Source: Clostridiaceae bacterium
GTDB taxonomy: Bacteria > Bacillota > Clostridia > DSM-8532
Assembly (NCBI GenBank): GCA_012516065.1
Contig: JAAYXD010000070.1
Location: 1 to 60,220, forward strand
Length of the DNA stretch: 60,220 nucleotides
Reading direction: 5' to 3'
Shown: piece by piece, positions 1 to 8,878 of the stretch
How positions within the stretch are numbered: position 1 is the first letter of the stretch
How the letters are laid out: every line of letters begins with the position of its first letter
The notes under the pieces: generated by a model
The model's input: only the letters and a program-made list of their open reading frames with translations
Told to the model about the DNA's origin: nothing
The model's database searches: none
Position numbers and translations under genes: made by a program

Positions 1-15
1 CTTTTATTCCTGTTA

Positions 16-1320
16 TTAATACCCGGGTTTTCCGAGAAGGGCAAACATGTTTTTCTTATACGCTTCAACACCGGGCTGGTCAAAAGGGTTCACGCCGAGA
101 AGGTATCCGCTTATCCCGCATGCCTTTTCAAAGAAATACACAAGCTGGCCGAAATAGTAAGCAGTCATTTTGGGAATGTTTATCAGCATAACGGGGACAT
201 TTCCGTCCACATGGGCCATAATCGTGCCTTCCATCGCTTTTCTGTTTATTTCACTCAGGTTTTTACCGGCAAGATAGTTCAGCCCGTCGGCATTTTCATT
301 GTCTTCGCTGACCGCTATATTCCTGCGTGAAGCGTTTATGTTCAGCACTGTCTCAAATATATTCCGGATACCGTCCTGGATATATTGTCCCATCGAATGC
401 AGATCGGTAGTAAAGTCAACACCGGCAGGGAAAATACCTTTGCCGTCTTTGCCTTCACTTTCGCCGAATAGCTGCTTCCACCACTCGGTAAAATAATGCA
501 GGCACGGTTCGAAGTTCACCATTATTTCAATTGTTTTCATTTTCCGGTACAATGCGTTTCTTACCACGGCATACTGGTACGACGGGTTCTCGTGCAGCGG
601 TTTGCTGTACAGCTCATAACCCTGCGCCGCTCCTTCCATTATCTGATCAATACTGATTCCGGCAGCGGCAATTGGAAGCAGGCCAACCGCAGTCAGCACG
701 GAGAATCGGCCTCCCACTCCGTCAGGAATAGTAAAAGTCTCATAACCTTCGGATACGGCAACAGCTCTTAACGCTCCCTTATTCCTGTCGGTTGTCGCAA
801 AAATGCGCTTTCTCGCTTCAGCCGCGCCGTACTTTTTTTCCATATACTCCCTGAAAATCCTGAAAGCAATCGCCGGTTCGGTCGTAGTGCCGGATTTCGA
901 TATAACATTGACGGAGATATCCTTCCCGTCTATAACATCAAGAAGATCCGAAATATAGTCGGAGCTTATATTATTTCCCGCAAAATAAACCTGCGGTCCG
1001 TTCCTTTTTGAGCCCGGAAGCTCGTTGTAAAAAGAGTGGTTTAAAGCCTCAATCGCTGCTCTTGCGCCGAGATACGAACCGCCTATCCCGATAACAATTA
1101 AAACTTCGGAGTTGTTTCTTATCCGTTCAGCAGTGTCTTTTATACGCGAAAATTCTTCCCTGTCATATTCGACAGGAAGCCTGACCCAATCGGTAAAGCT
1201 GTTTCCCGGACCGGATTTTTCATGCAAGAACTGATGTGCCTTTTCAACATAAGGAAGAAAATATTCAACCTCATGCGGATTGACAAAATCCTCAGCGTTT
1301 GAGTAATCAAAACCTAACAT
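16..1320 (-). CDS. pgi: Glucose-6-phosphate isomerase
   Basis: Interconverts glucose 6-phosphate and fructose 6-phosphate in the cytoplasm (glycolysis and gluconeogenesis). The protein shows the SIS-type phosphosugar-binding segments of the family: [18 protein letters not shown] near the N-terminus, [16 protein letters not shown] in the middle and the [16 protein letters not shown] catalytic-Glu region. The ATG at 1320 is preferred because AAGGGG lies 7 nt upstream of it. An in-frame GTG at 1356 would add 12 residues but has no comparable ribosome site. About 434 aa, normal for the Firmicutes form. It lies on the same strand as the carboxyltransferase genes but is separated from them by a terminator-like hairpin. 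Confidence 0.96.
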   Translation of the reverse strand: MLGFDYSNAEDFVNPHEVEYFLPYVEKAHQFLHEKSGPGNSFTDWVRLPVEYDREEFSRIKDTAERIRNNSEVLIVIGIGGSYLGARAAIEALNHSFYNELPGSKRNGPQVYFAGNNISSDYISDLLDVIDGKDISVNVISKSGTTTEPAIAFRIFREYMEKKYGAAEARKRIFATTDRNKGALRAVAVSEGYETFTIPDGVGGRFSVLTAVGLLPIAAAGISIDQIMEGAAQGYELYSKPLHENPSYQYAVVRNALYRKMKTIEIMVNFEPCLHYFTEWWKQLFGESEGKDGKGIFPAGVDFTTDLHSMGQYIQDGIRNIFETVLNINASRRNIAVSEDNENADGLNYLAGKNLSEINRKAMEGTIMAHVDGNVPVMLINIPKMTAYYFGQLVYFFEKACGISGYLLGVNPFDQPGVEAYKKNMFALLGKPGY

Positions 1321-1356
1321 ATCATTTCCCCTTCCGTTCCGGACCGTATTTTCCAC

Positions 1357-1386
1357 AGAATAAAAAGAGGGGGAATTCCGCCTCTT
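1357..1386 (-). terminator. Intrinsic terminator between oadA-like gene and pgi
   Basis: On the minus strand a hairpin with 11-bp arms and a single C:C mismatch (AAGAGG.GGAA / TTCC.CCTCTT, 1365-1386) runs directly into TTTTTATT. It starts 12 nt after the oadA-like stop codon and ends less than 40 nt before the pgi start. It should end most of the carboxyltransferase transcript, unless pgi is fed by read-through. Confidence 0.7.
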
Positions 1387-1397
1387 AACCCCCCTCG

Positions 1398-2792
1398 TTA
1401 TATCGGATGCACCATTTCTTCATAGTTGACCATATCAGGGTCAATCCTGTATTTCTGCGCTTTCCTGAATTCAAAGAACTTAGTTGCCACCTGCGGGAAA
1501 AGCGCGTATGAAAGCACGTCCTCATCCTGCTCGAGATATTCTTTCATTTCATTTCTTATATTATCAAGTTCAGGCTTAATCAAATCGGCAGGACGGCATG
1601 TTATGCGTTCTTCATCGCCTATTATCTTCTTTGCAATTTCATCCTTTATCGGCGCGGGCGTTTTGCCGTATTCGCCCCTGACAAGCGCCTTTGTTTCTTT
1701 CGGCACCATTTTATATCTTTCGCCCGCAATTACATTCATAACGGCCTGTGTCCCGACAATCTGGCTCGTCGGTGTAACGAGCGGCGGATAACCAAGCTCT
1801 TCCCTTACCTTAGGCACTTCCTGGAGCACTTCCATGTACTTATCTTCCTTGCCCGCCTGCTTAAGCTGCGAAACAAGATTTGACAGCATTCCTCCGGGAA
1901 CCTGGTACAGCAGCGTGTTTATATCCACTCCGAGAACTTTCGGGTTCAAAAGCCCGGATGCAAGGAATTCCTCGCGCAGCGGACGGAAATAATCCGCGAT
2001 ATCCGATAACAGGCTTAAGTCGTACCCGGTATCGTACGGAGTCCCCTGAAGAGTAGCCACGAGCGGTTCGACGGGAGGCTGCGAAGTTCCCATCGCAAGC
2101 GGTGAAATCGCGCAGTCTACAATATCACACCCGGCCTCAATCGCCTTCAGGTAAGTCATTGACGCAACTCCGCTCGTATAGTGAGTATGCAGTTGTATCG
2201 GCACTTTTATGTTTTCCTTCAATGCTTTTACAAGATCATATGCCACATACGGCGTTAACAGGCCCGCCATGTCCTTTATGCATATCGAATCGGCGCCGGC
2301 ATCCACCATTTCTTTCGCGAGCTTGACAAACTGCTCTAAACTGTGGAACGGGCTTATCGTATAGCAAATCGCTGCCTGGGCATGGCCGCCTTCCTTCTTC
2401 GTGGCTTTCATCGCGACTTCAAGGTTCCTCGTATCATTAAGGGCGTCAAAAATCCTTATTATATCAATACCGTTCGCGATGGCTTTCTGAACAAAGTATT
2501 CGACCACATCATCGGCATAATGCTTATATCCGAGAAGGTTCTGACCCCTGAGCAGCATCTGGAGCTTTGTCTTTTTTGCCGCTGCCCTGATTTTGCGAAG
2601 CCTTTCCCACGGATCTTCATTAAGGAACCTGAGGCATGAATCAAATGTAGCGCCGCCCCAGCATTCCAGGGAATTATACCCGACCTGATCGATCTTCTCT
2701 ATAATAGGCAGCATATGCTCAATTTTCATCCTTGTGGCAAGCAATGACTGATGAGCATCCCTAAGGGTAGTATCTGTTATTTTTACTCCCAT
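1398..2792 (-). CDS. oadA: Oxaloacetate decarboxylase alpha / pyruvate carboxylase subunit B-like carboxyltransferase (5S-type)
   Basis: Carboxyltransferase subunit that moves CO2 between oxaloacetate/pyruvate and biotin. It starts with the family signature [18 protein letters not shown], has the metal-binding HTHYTSG segment in the TIM barrel and the conserved carboxylase region after residue ~290. It stops at 464 aa and lacks the C-terminal biotinyl domain of full-length OadA; that domain is the separate gene just upstream in the transcript (2823-3230). An AGGAGG site precedes the ATG. With the neighbours it makes a 12S/1.3S/5S set like bacterial transcarboxylase. In related cellulolytic clostridia such a set is annotated as a soluble oxaloacetate decarboxylase. 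Which acceptor it uses cannot be read from the sequence. Confidence 0.9.
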   Translation of the reverse strand: MGVKITDTTLRDAHQSLLATRMKIEHMLPIIEKIDQVGYNSLECWGGATFDSCLRFLNEDPWERLRKIRAAAKKTKLQMLLRGQNLLGYKHYADDVVEYFVQKAIANGIDIIRIFDALNDTRNLEVAMKATKKEGGHAQAAICYTISPFHSLEQFVKLAKEMVDAGADSICIKDMAGLLTPYVAYDLVKALKENIKVPIQLHTHYTSGVASMTYLKAIEAGCDIVDCAISPLAMGTSQPPVEPLVATLQGTPYDTGYDLSLLSDIADYFRPLREEFLASGLLNPKVLGVDINTLLYQVPGGMLSNLVSQLKQAGKEDKYMEVLQEVPKVREELGYPPLVTPTSQIVGTQAVMNVIAGERYKMVPKETKALVRGEYGKTPAPIKDEIAKKIIGDEERITCRPADLIKPELDNIRNEMKEYLEQDEDVLSYALFPQVATKFFEFRKAQKYRIDPDMVNYEEMVHPI

Positions 2793-2822
2793 TATTACAC
2801 CCTCCTTTTACAGCAGATTTCA

Positions 2823-3230
2823 TTAGCTGATAGAAACAAGCAGATCTCCGCTGTTCACGGATGCTCCCTTCGACGTATTCACCGAAGCGATAACTCCATC
2901 CTGCGGGGATACAATTTCGTTTTCCATCTTCATGGCTTCAAGTATAAGCAGTACATCTCCCTTTTTCACCTGATCGCCGGTTTTTACCTTAATATCAAGT
3001 ATTGTGCCCGGCATCGGAGCCGTTATTTTCACGGCACCTTCCGGCGCTGATGAACTTACCGCCGGTTTTGGAGCCTCGGGAGCCGCAGCCTTCTGCACGG
3101 GTTGCGCAGGTTCAGCCGGAGCCGCTTGTACCGGAGCCGCGGCAGTCGCGATCGCATTGCCCGAACCGGTAACCTCTTCAACTTCTACTTCATACCTGTT
3201 TCCATTCACGTTTATTACAAACTTTCTCAT
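2823..3230 (-). CDS. Biotin carboxyl carrier protein (1.3S / OadA C-terminal-like)
   Basis: A 135-aa protein with a short N-terminal strand region, an Ala/Pro-rich flexible linker (residues ~30-60) and a biotinyl domain from ~65 on. The biotin-accepting lysine is the one in EAMKMEN. It shuttles the carboxyl group between the mmdA-like and oadA-like subunits that flank it in the same operon. GGAGG lies 10 nt before the ATG. The linker composition and length match the 1.3S subunit of transcarboxylase and the gamma-type carriers of sodium-pumping decarboxylases, so the gene alone does not separate those possibilities. Confidence 0.93.
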   Translation of the reverse strand: MRKFVINVNGNRYEVEVEEVTGSGNAIATAAAPVQAAPAEPAQPVQKAAAPEAPKPAVSSSAPEGAVKITAPMPGTILDIKVKTGDQVKKGDVLLILEAMKMENEIVSPQDGVIASVNTSKGASVNSGDLLVSIS

Positions 3231-3293
3231 GTCGATTATACCTCCAGTACTATTTCATTATGTCGGTTGTTCCGATTGTATTTGAATCGATAA

Positions 3294-4844
3294 TCACAGC
3301 GGAATATTTCCGTGCTTTTTCGAAGGTCTTGTTTCCCTCTTGCTTGTGAGCATCTCAAGTGCTCCGGCAACACGGATTCTCGTCGTAGCCGGTTCAATTA
3401 CGTCGTCAACATATCCTCTTGAGGCTGCCACATACGGGTTAGAAAATTTTTCCCTGTACTCGCGGATTTTTTCTTCGCGGAACGCAATCGGATTGTCGGA
3501 GTTTGCTATGTCTTTCCTGAATATGATATTTGCAGCGCCATCCGGTCCCATTACCGCAATCTCCGCGGAAGGCCACGCAAAAACGATATCCGCTCCGAGA
3601 TGCTTGCTGTTCATCGCTATATACGCTCCGCCGTATGCCTTTCTTACTATTACATTAATCTTCGGTACGGTCGCTTCAGAAAACGCGTACAGCAGCTTCG
3701 CGCCATGCCGGATTATTCCCGTGTGTTCCTGCCCGACGCCGGGAAGATATCCGGGAACATCGGTAAACGTTACAAGCGGGATATTGAACGCGTCGCAAAA
3801 ACGTACAAACCTCGCCGCTTTGTCCGAAGAATCAACATCGAGGACTCCGGCGTTTACCTGCGGCTGGTTTGCGACTATTCCAACCGTCCGCCCGTTTATG
3901 CGCCCGAACCCGACTATTATGTTTTTCGCGAAACCCTCATGAACTTCAAAGAAATCGTAATTATCAAGAACCGTCGTTATGATTTTTTTCATATCATACG
4001 GTTTGTTCGGTTCATCGGGGATTATACCGTTCAATTCTTCAGAAATGCGGTTCAGATCATCAGTGCAGTCGTACAGTTCGCTGTCGGACAGGTTATTGTC
4101 GGGGAGGAAACTCAAAAGCCTTTTTATATCCCTTATGCAGTCTTCTTCAGAAGCACATTTGAAATGCGCAACACCGCTAACCGTACTATGGGTTGCAGCC
4201 CCGCCGAGCTCTTCAAACGTAACGTCTTCACCCGTTACCGCTTTAATCACTTGAGGCCCGGTTATGAACATCTGGCTTGTTTTTTCGACCATGAACACAA
4301 AATCGGTTATAGCCGGAGAATATACCGCTCCGCCCGCGCACGGACCCATTATAACCGAAATCTGCGGTATTACCCCCGAAGCGATTGTGTTCCTGTAAAA
4401 TATTTCACCAAACCCCTTTAGGGCATCAATACCTTCTTCTATCCTTGCCCCCCCGGAATCGTTGATGCTGATGAACGGAGCTCCCATTTTCATAGCCATA
4501 TCCATAACCTTTGTTATCTTGGCCGCATGCATTTCACCGAGAGAACCGCCTATAACGGTAAAATCCTGAGAAGATACAAACACAAGACGTCCGTTAACGG
4601 TGCCGTATCCGGTAACAACGCCATCTCCCGGGATTTTCTTTTTCTGCATACCGAACTCAATGCTTCTCGTCTCAACAAACGCATCAATTTCAACAAAGCT
4701 GTTCGGATCCATAAGCATCTGAATTCTTTCCCGTGCTGTTTTCTTACCGGAGGCATGCTGCTTCTCAATACGTTCCTCTCCGCCTCCAAGCTCCGCTTTC
4801 TGCTTTCTGGCATAGAGGTCGTTAATTTTATCCATCGTTGCCAT
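3294..4844 (-). CDS. mmdA: Acyl-CoA carboxyltransferase, methylmalonyl-CoA decarboxylase alpha / 12S type
   Basis: A 516-aa carboxyltransferase of the crotonase-fold ACC-CT family, acting on methylmalonyl-CoA, propionyl-CoA or a similar acyl-CoA. Visible family segments are [18 protein letters not shown] near the N-terminus, [13 protein letters not shown] (oxyanion region), and [14 protein letters not shown] plus [13 protein letters not shown] in the C-terminal half. GAGGTG lies 7 nt before the ATG. It is the first gene of a trio (this gene, biotin carrier, oadA-like). No oadG-like or oadB-like membrane subunit sits between or beside them, which argues for a soluble transcarboxylase or decarboxylase rather than a sodium pump. 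Substrate specificity is inferred from the family only. Confidence 0.9.
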   Translation of the reverse strand: MATMDKINDLYARKQKAELGGGEERIEKQHASGKKTARERIQMLMDPNSFVEIDAFVETRSIEFGMQKKKIPGDGVVTGYGTVNGRLVFVSSQDFTVIGGSLGEMHAAKITKVMDMAMKMGAPFISINDSGGARIEEGIDALKGFGEIFYRNTIASGVIPQISVIMGPCAGGAVYSPAITDFVFMVEKTSQMFITGPQVIKAVTGEDVTFEELGGAATHSTVSGVAHFKCASEEDCIRDIKRLLSFLPDNNLSDSELYDCTDDLNRISEELNGIIPDEPNKPYDMKKIITTVLDNYDFFEVHEGFAKNIIVGFGRINGRTVGIVANQPQVNAGVLDVDSSDKAARFVRFCDAFNIPLVTFTDVPGYLPGVGQEHTGIIRHGAKLLYAFSEATVPKINVIVRKAYGGAYIAMNSKHLGADIVFAWPSAEIAVMGPDGAANIIFRKDIANSDNPIAFREEKIREYREKFSNPYVAASRGYVDDVIEPATTRIRVAGALEMLTSKRETRPSKKHGNIPL

Positions 4845-5078
4845 CGTACCACACCTCGTATTCTATATGTAATTACAGCAATAACAGATCAACGGCAATA
4901 GGTCCGGAGCTTTAGCGAAAGCATCCGCACCCATTTGATTGACATGGGTGTCAAAGAAACATCCGCATAAGAATTATTTCGAAACGGGCCTGTTTCACCG
5001 GAAGTCAATAATACGCTAAAACTTGTTCAAAGACCATATTCCCGCTTATTTTAATTCTATTGATTGCAATTATTTAGA
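4845..5078 (-). other. Probable untranslated leader of the carboxyltransferase operon
   Basis: About 230 nt between the predicted promoter and the mmdA-like start. No reading frame here looks coding. On the minus strand a hairpin with arms CACCCAT / ATGGGTG (4942-4964) is followed by a short one, GCTTT-CGCT-AAAGC, and then a CTCCGGACC stretch. I could not match it to a known riboswitch consensus. A structured leader is possible but unproven. Confidence 0.35.
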
Positions 5079-5107
5079 ATTATAACTTAATTGGGACATC
5101 TTTGCAA
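5079..5107 (-). promoter_or_regulatory. SigA-type promoter for the carboxyltransferase operon
   Basis: On the minus strand, -35 TTGCAA (5107-5102) and -10 TATAAT (5084-5079) are separated by exactly 17 nt. It reads toward the mmdA-like gene and lies just downstream of the mnmM gene's 3' end. No other comparably good promoter was seen in this gap. Confidence 0.65.
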
Positions 5108-5180
5108 TATTTCAGAAAGGTTTTTGTTAAAAAAATAACATGAATGTTAGACGCTGTTTTTGATGGAACGGGTTTCCCTG

Positions 5181-5765
5181 TTAATCAGTTTGTTTCAGTT
5201 TTTCTATGCAAACAAGCATCGGCGGATTGTTCGGAAGATTTAAATAATTCATATGCATTACGGCGCATATTTTTGAATTAAGTTCGGGAAGTTTTGCGAG
5301 CAGATAATCGCGTTCCGAAAAACCCGAATCTCCGCCGTGATATATTACAACAAGTATGAGGCCGTGCACGACCAGCTTCTCAAGAGCAGCACGTATGGCC
5401 TGCATTGTGGTTTCACCTTTTGTGGCTATGCTGTGATCCCCTCCCGGCCTGTATCCAAGGTTGAACATAACAAGCTTTACAGGTTCGGTTATATATTTCG
5501 CCATATTCTCATGCCCGTCGTTGATAAGCACGCATCTTTCCAAAAAGCCGCGTTCCTCAAGCTTTTTACGCGTATTATCAATCGCTTCGTGCTGGATATC
5601 GAAACCGTATACTTTCCCGGTACATCCGACCAATTCAGCCAAAAAGACGGTATCATTGCCATTGCCCGTTGTGGCGTCCACAACGCAGTCCCCTTCCTTC
5701 ACAACAGCTTTCGCATATTCATGTGACATCATTAAAGCCTGTTTCAACACCATTTCCCCGCGCAT
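5181..5765 (-). CDS. mnmM: tRNA 5-aminomethyl-2-thiouridine methyltransferase MnmM (YtqB family)
   Basis: Class I SAM-dependent methyltransferase of the YtqB family, shown in Bacillus subtilis to make mnm5s2U at the tRNA wobble position. SAM-binding motif I is VVDATTGNGNDTVFLAELVG, followed by the acidic residue in KVYGFDIQ. The family-specific stretches NLGYRPGGDHSIAT and YHGGDSGFSERD and the C-terminal LPNNPPMLVCIEK are all present. At 194 aa it is full length. The start is uncertain: ATG 5765, ATG 5753 and a TTG at 5747 that has GGGGA 7 nt upstream are all possible. It is monocistronic here, with a hairpin (GCTCCGC / GCGGAGC) just upstream. Confidence 0.85.
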   Translation of the reverse strand: MRGEMVLKQALMMSHEYAKAVVKEGDCVVDATTGNGNDTVFLAELVGCTGKVYGFDIQHEAIDNTRKKLEERGFLERCVLINDGHENMAKYITEPVKLVMFNLGYRPGGDHSIATKGETTMQAIRAALEKLVVHGLILVVIYHGGDSGFSERDYLLAKLPELNSKICAVMHMNYLNLPNNPPMLVCIEKLKQTD

Positions 5766-6002
5766 AAAAACACACCCGCAGAAACCGCTCCGCTTATAAA
5801 CGCGCGGAGCAACTCCCGCCTCGTTATTATAACACTTTAACCAATAACAATAAATCCCTTACGCCATCCGTGGAACAAAATGCCCGAAGTAAAGCCGCGT
5901 ACCAACCGGAACGCGGAAGCAACGCCTCGACCCGCGAAGCAGAGCCCGCGGGAATAATGCTGAAAACCGGCGGGGGGTTTGCAGACAGGGCTGCGTTCAT
6001 AC
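5766..6002. other. Non-coding stretch upstream of mnmM
   Basis: This gap between mnmM and the spo0A terminator is more G+C rich than its surroundings. It holds several small inverted repeats, for example GCTCCGC / GCGGAGC at 5788-5811, CCGCGT / ACGCGG near 5911-5932 and CCCGCG / CGCGGG near 5940-5962. A 63-codon minus-strand frame at 5837-6028 has an odd amino acid mix and runs into the terminator hairpin, so I do not call it a gene. No convincing promoter for mnmM was found. Confidence 0.4.
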
Positions 6003-6072
6003 AAAAAGGGCTGCTGCGGAAACCGCATGCAGCCCTATCTGAATAAGAGCGTTTTATAGAAAAACACTCTTA
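6003..6072 (-). terminator. Terminator of spo0A
   Basis: On the minus strand a strong hairpin, GGGCTGC-ATGCGG paired with CCGC-AGCAGCCC, is followed by TTTTT (6036-6003). A weaker hairpin, AAGAG.GTTTT / AAAAC.CTCTT (6072-6046), lies between it and the spo0A stop codon. The first has all the features of an intrinsic terminator. Confidence 0.85.
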
Positions 6073-6114
6073 ATTAAGCGTATATTCCTGAATTTATTAC
6101 TTAAGCGGGCGAAC

Positions 6115-6909
6115 CTAGCTGACCTTGGCTTCAAGACGAAGTTTATCCGCAATCATTGCGATAAATTCCGAATTTGTCGGTTTTCCTTTCTTTGTATTGA
6201 TAGTATAACCGAACAATTCATGGATTGTATCTACCTGACCCCTCGTCCATGCAACTTCAATAGCATGCCGTATAGCCCTTTCAACACGGCTCGGCGTGGT
6301 TTTATACCTGCGCGCAAGCTCAGGGTACAGCCTTTTTGTAACCGAACTTATTAATTCGATATCTTCAATTACAAGCATCACAGCGTCTCTCATGTACTGA
6401 TAACCCTTTATGTGCGCGGGAACGCCGACATCCCTCATTATCTGCGTTATCCGGTTTTCCAGGCTGGAAGGCTTAATCCCCCTTGTTTTTTGAGCCGTTT
6501 TCACACTCTCCGGACGATTTATAAGAATATCTCCCTTTTTGAGCTGGCGTATCCTTTCAACCAGTATCTCAAGATCAAACGGCTTTACAATATAATATTC
6601 CGCGCCAAGACTTACAGCCTGCTGTGTAATTTTATCCTGGCCTACGGCAGACAGAATGATAAACATCGGTTTTTCGGAAGGCGGAACCTTATAATAATGC
6701 TCAAGCACGGCCAAACCATCCATATGAGGCATGATAATATCAAGAATAACAATATCCGGATTCAATTCATCAATTAAACGTATGGCTTCAAGGCCGTCTT
6801 CCGCCCTGCCAACTACTTCGATATCATCGCAGTTGGAAAGATAATCGCATACAATTTCTCCGAACTCTACATTATCATCGGCTACTAAAATTCGAATCTG
6901 GTTACCCAC
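6115..6909 (-). CDS. spo0A: Sporulation master regulator Spo0A
   Basis: Response regulator that, when phosphorylated, binds 0A boxes and starts sporulation. The receiver domain (residues ~1-120) has the acidic pair in VADDN, the phospho-acceptor Asp in [12 protein letters not shown], the switch Ser in ILSAVGQD and the KPFD lysine. The C-terminal DNA-binding domain carries the near-invariant Spo0A stretch [25 protein letters not shown] is 9 nt from a GTG at 6909, the preferred start; a TTG at 6915 would be only 3 nt from it. The gene has its own promoter and terminator. A spoIVB gene, often the upstream neighbour of spo0A in Firmicutes, is not here. Confidence 0.98.
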   Translation of the reverse strand: MGNQIRILVADDNVEFGEIVCDYLSNCDDIEVVGRAEDGLEAIRLIDELNPDIVILDIIMPHMDGLAVLEHYYKVPPSEKPMFIILSAVGQDKITQQAVSLGAEYYIVKPFDLEILVERIRQLKKGDILINRPESVKTAQKTRGIKPSSLENRITQIMRDVGVPAHIKGYQYMRDAVMLVIEDIELISSVTKRLYPELARRYKTTPSRVERAIRHAIEVAWTRGQVDTIHELFGYTINTKKGKPTNSEFIAMIADKLRLEAKVS

Positions 6910-6944
6910 CCGCAAGGACCTCCTTCTGTATAATTCTTACAAAC

Positions 6945-6973
6945 ATTATATTTCCATATTCATCATAATGCAA
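6945..6973 (-). promoter_or_regulatory. SigA-type promoter of spo0A
   Basis: On the minus strand, -35 TTGCAT (6973-6968), a 17-nt spacer and -10 TATAAT (6950-6945) lie about 35 nt before the spo0A start. I did not find an obvious SigH promoter or a 0A box in the rest of this gap, but those are degenerate and could be missed by eye. Confidence 0.6.
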
Positions 6974-7158
6974 GTTTTTTTTCCAGTCCGATTTCGATGC
7001 TATAATCCAAAACCCGCTTATTTTTAAGCATCATAAGACAAAATATATTTTTATTTTTCAGGAAATATTATTTTCGGAAAGGTATTGCCAAGAGATATAA
7101 ACAAACCTGGAAACAGCGCCGGTAATATGCCTCGATAAATAAAGGCAATCAGCGAATA

Positions 7159-7368
7159 TTACGAGGTGGTATACGATTTAAGTTTGTCCTGCTTATATTT
7201 GATATTATTTTCAAGTTCACGCCTGGTTTCTTCTTTGCCCTGCTGTTCCTCGTCAAAAGCGGCCAAAGCAGCTATCAGCGCGATAAGATCGCCAATTACC
7301 GTAATGACAGCCGTAATGATTGCCAACTGGGTTGAGCTAAGTTTATTGCTGCAAGGCAAAGAAATCAC
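7159..7368 (-). CDS. Small single-pass membrane protein, unknown function
   Basis: A 66-69 aa protein. A short polar N-terminus ending in SSTQLA leads into one hydrophobic helix (roughly residues 13-37), followed by a charged, probably coiled tail rich in Glu, Lys and Arg. Small proteins of this plan with an STQLAI-type start occur widely in clostridia without known function. The start may be GTG 7368 or TTG 7359; the latter has GGAGTGA 5 nt upstream. It sits between spo0A and the toastrack/PspC pair on the same strand. No homologous domain with a known role was recognised. Confidence 0.6.
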   Translation of the reverse strand: MISLPCSNKLSSTQLAIITAVITVIGDLIALIAALAAFDEEQQGKEETRRELENNIKYKQDKLKSYTTS

Positions 7369-7404
7369 TCCACGGACATATTGATAATCATTTATATGCG
7401 GAAA

Positions 7405-7443
7405 ATAAAAAAGATGTGAATATATGAATAATCAGCATCTTTT
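7405..7443 (-). terminator. Terminator after the toastrack-like gene
   Basis: On the minus strand AAAAGATG (7443-7436) pairs with CATCTTTT (7416-7409) across a 19-nt loop, with the T-run continuing to 7407. It begins 34 nt after the stop of the gene at 7477. The long loop makes it a moderate rather than a strong terminator. Confidence 0.5.
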
Positions 7444-7476
7444 GAATGCGCAAATGCTGTTGCGGAAATTGCGTTA

Positions 7477-8391
7477 TTACCTTCCGAAGATTTGAACGGC
7501 GCTCAGTGCGGATACGACATCAATTTCTATTTTGTACTCGGAGCTGTCATAGTTCTCGGACACATATACGCCGTCCTTCGCCGTTAACGATAAATTGTGG
7601 AAAGAAAGATCCGTCAGGATATTGCCCGACCTAACCATAAGTCCTGCCTGTGATGGGACATAAATATCGACGTCGGATGCTCCCGCTCGGAGCGTAACCT
7701 TCGAATGCTCCTGTTTATCACCTATCGAAAGCGCCATTTCACCCGCGCCGAGTTGAAGCGTTATTTTTTCTACCGGGATATTTTCAAAATCCATTTCGCC
7801 ATCAACTACCCCGAGGTTTGCATCAACCTCCCAAACCAAACCGGGATTCATTTCAAGGTCCATATTTCTTACGGCGTTTCCGGCATTGAACTGTTCATGG
7901 CTGTACTCGAGAACGGTTTGCTTTCCTTCGGCGAGGCGCTGTTGAAGACCCGGAATATTTGAGCTTGTTTTGACAAAAAAACTGTCATTTCCTTCCTTCA
8001 GGTTAAGGTTCACACCGCCGAGCTGAAGTATCAGCCTGCCCTGTTCGGCATCGCGCGGCAAAGGTATTTCCGCCGAAAAAGGCCGTTTTTCGACCGCCAC
8101 AATCGGGCTCCTGTCAATTCCGAACCTTTTCTCAATATCAATGATATTCCCCGGTTCATTCCTTTTATATATGCCAAACCCGATAAACAAAACGAAAGTA
8201 AGGATCCACACCGATGTCACAAGCCAGTTCCTGCGCTTTACCAAAAGGCTTATTCCGAGCGAAACGAGGAATACGGGCCAAAGAACCTTAATCGAAGCTA
8301 TCCAGTTAATGTCTATTAAGCCTGCCTTGCGTATAATCCAGCCAATACCGATTATAATAAGAATTACGCCTACAGCATTACCCTTTTTCAT
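7477..8391 (-). CDS. LiaF/toastrack-like membrane protein
   Basis: The N-terminal third (residues ~1-95) has three to four hydrophobic segments of the LiaI/LiaF-type transmembrane region (GVILIIIGIGWIIRKAG, VLWPVFLVSLGISLL, WLVTSVWILTFVLFIGFG). The rest is a beta-rich domain of the toastrack/DUF4097-like kind with repeated strand patterns such as ITLQLGAGEMAL and VTLRAGASDVDIYV. Family members act in cell-envelope stress sensing beside LiaRS-type systems. The ATG at 8391 overlaps the stop codon of the PspC gene (TGATG), with AGGAGG upstream, so the two are translationally coupled. No LiaRS-like kinase or regulator is adjacent. Confidence 0.75.
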   Translation of the reverse strand: MKKGNAVGVILIIIGIGWIIRKAGLIDINWIASIKVLWPVFLVSLGISLLVKRRNWLVTSVWILTFVLFIGFGIYKRNEPGNIIDIEKRFGIDRSPIVAVEKRPFSAEIPLPRDAEQGRLILQLGGVNLNLKEGNDSFFVKTSSNIPGLQQRLAEGKQTVLEYSHEQFNAGNAVRNMDLEMNPGLVWEVDANLGVVDGEMDFENIPVEKITLQLGAGEMALSIGDKQEHSKVTLRAGASDVDIYVPSQAGLMVRSGNILTDLSFHNLSLTAKDGVYVSENYDSSEYKIEIDVVSALSAVQIFGR

Positions 8392-8807
8392 CAACTGCTC
8401 CTCCTGTTTTGGTAAACAAGCACAGCGCCTATAATAACAAGAGCCGCCGGGAACGCATATCTGAAATCTATCCAGTCAAACAAAAGTTTGGCAAGGGTAA
8501 TAGCTCCTATCAATATCAGCGCAATTCCGATAACCATTCGCGTGTTTTCTGGGTTCGGACGCACAGATCGGCTTCCTTCCCCGTTGGTTTCCCTGTACAT
8601 CTCATCCTTGAAAACCGCCTCTTCCGTGGGGACCATAAGGACACAGACAATATACGCGATCAAGCCGGGAAAAACTCCCGTGACCAAAATGGCAACAACC
8701 GTGAGGAATCGTAAAAGGCCCTTATCTACCTGCGCATATTCCGCCAGACCTGAACACACCCCTCCGAATACCCTGTCGCGCGTCTTGCGGTATAGTCTTT
8801 TTTCCAC
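8391..8807 (-). CDS. PspC-domain membrane protein
   Basis: A 138-aa protein that begins with a textbook PspC domain: LYRKTRDRVFGGVCSGLAEY followed by a hydrophobic hairpin (FLTVVAILVTGVFPGLIAYIVCVLMVP). Two more hydrophobic segments lie near the C-terminus (MVIGIALILIGAITLAKLL and YAFPAALVIIGAVLVY). PspC proteins take part in phage-shock-type envelope stress responses. The start is a GTG with GAGGTGAT 5 nt upstream. It is coupled to the toastrack-like gene by a stop/start overlap; together they look like a compact envelope-stress module downstream of a penicillin-binding protein gene. Confidence 0.85.
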   Translation of the reverse strand: MEKRLYRKTRDRVFGGVCSGLAEYAQVDKGLLRFLTVVAILVTGVFPGLIAYIVCVLMVPTEEAVFKDEMYRETNGEGSRSVRPNPENTRMVIGIALILIGAITLAKLLFDWIDFRYAFPAALVIIGAVLVYQNRRSS

Positions 8808-8878
8808 AGCATATCACCTCATCATCATATCTTTCTACCATCAAATACGACATCGGATATATTTTGTCTGAATTTTAT

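Noticed and set aside
3600-4421. Plus-strand frame of 273 codons
   Set aside because: It lies entirely opposite the mmdA-like gene, whose family motifs are intact. The plus-strand product has no recognisable domain and no ribosome site.
4880-4935. CTCCGGACC near a hairpin, reminiscent of the GEMM-I riboswitch 3' part
   Set aside because: The rest of the aptamer (the CGCACAGGGCAAACC-type 5' core) is missing.
5837-6028. Minus-strand frame of 63 codons after spo0A
   Set aside because: It overlaps the spo0A terminator hairpin, has no ribosome site and an unusual residue mix.
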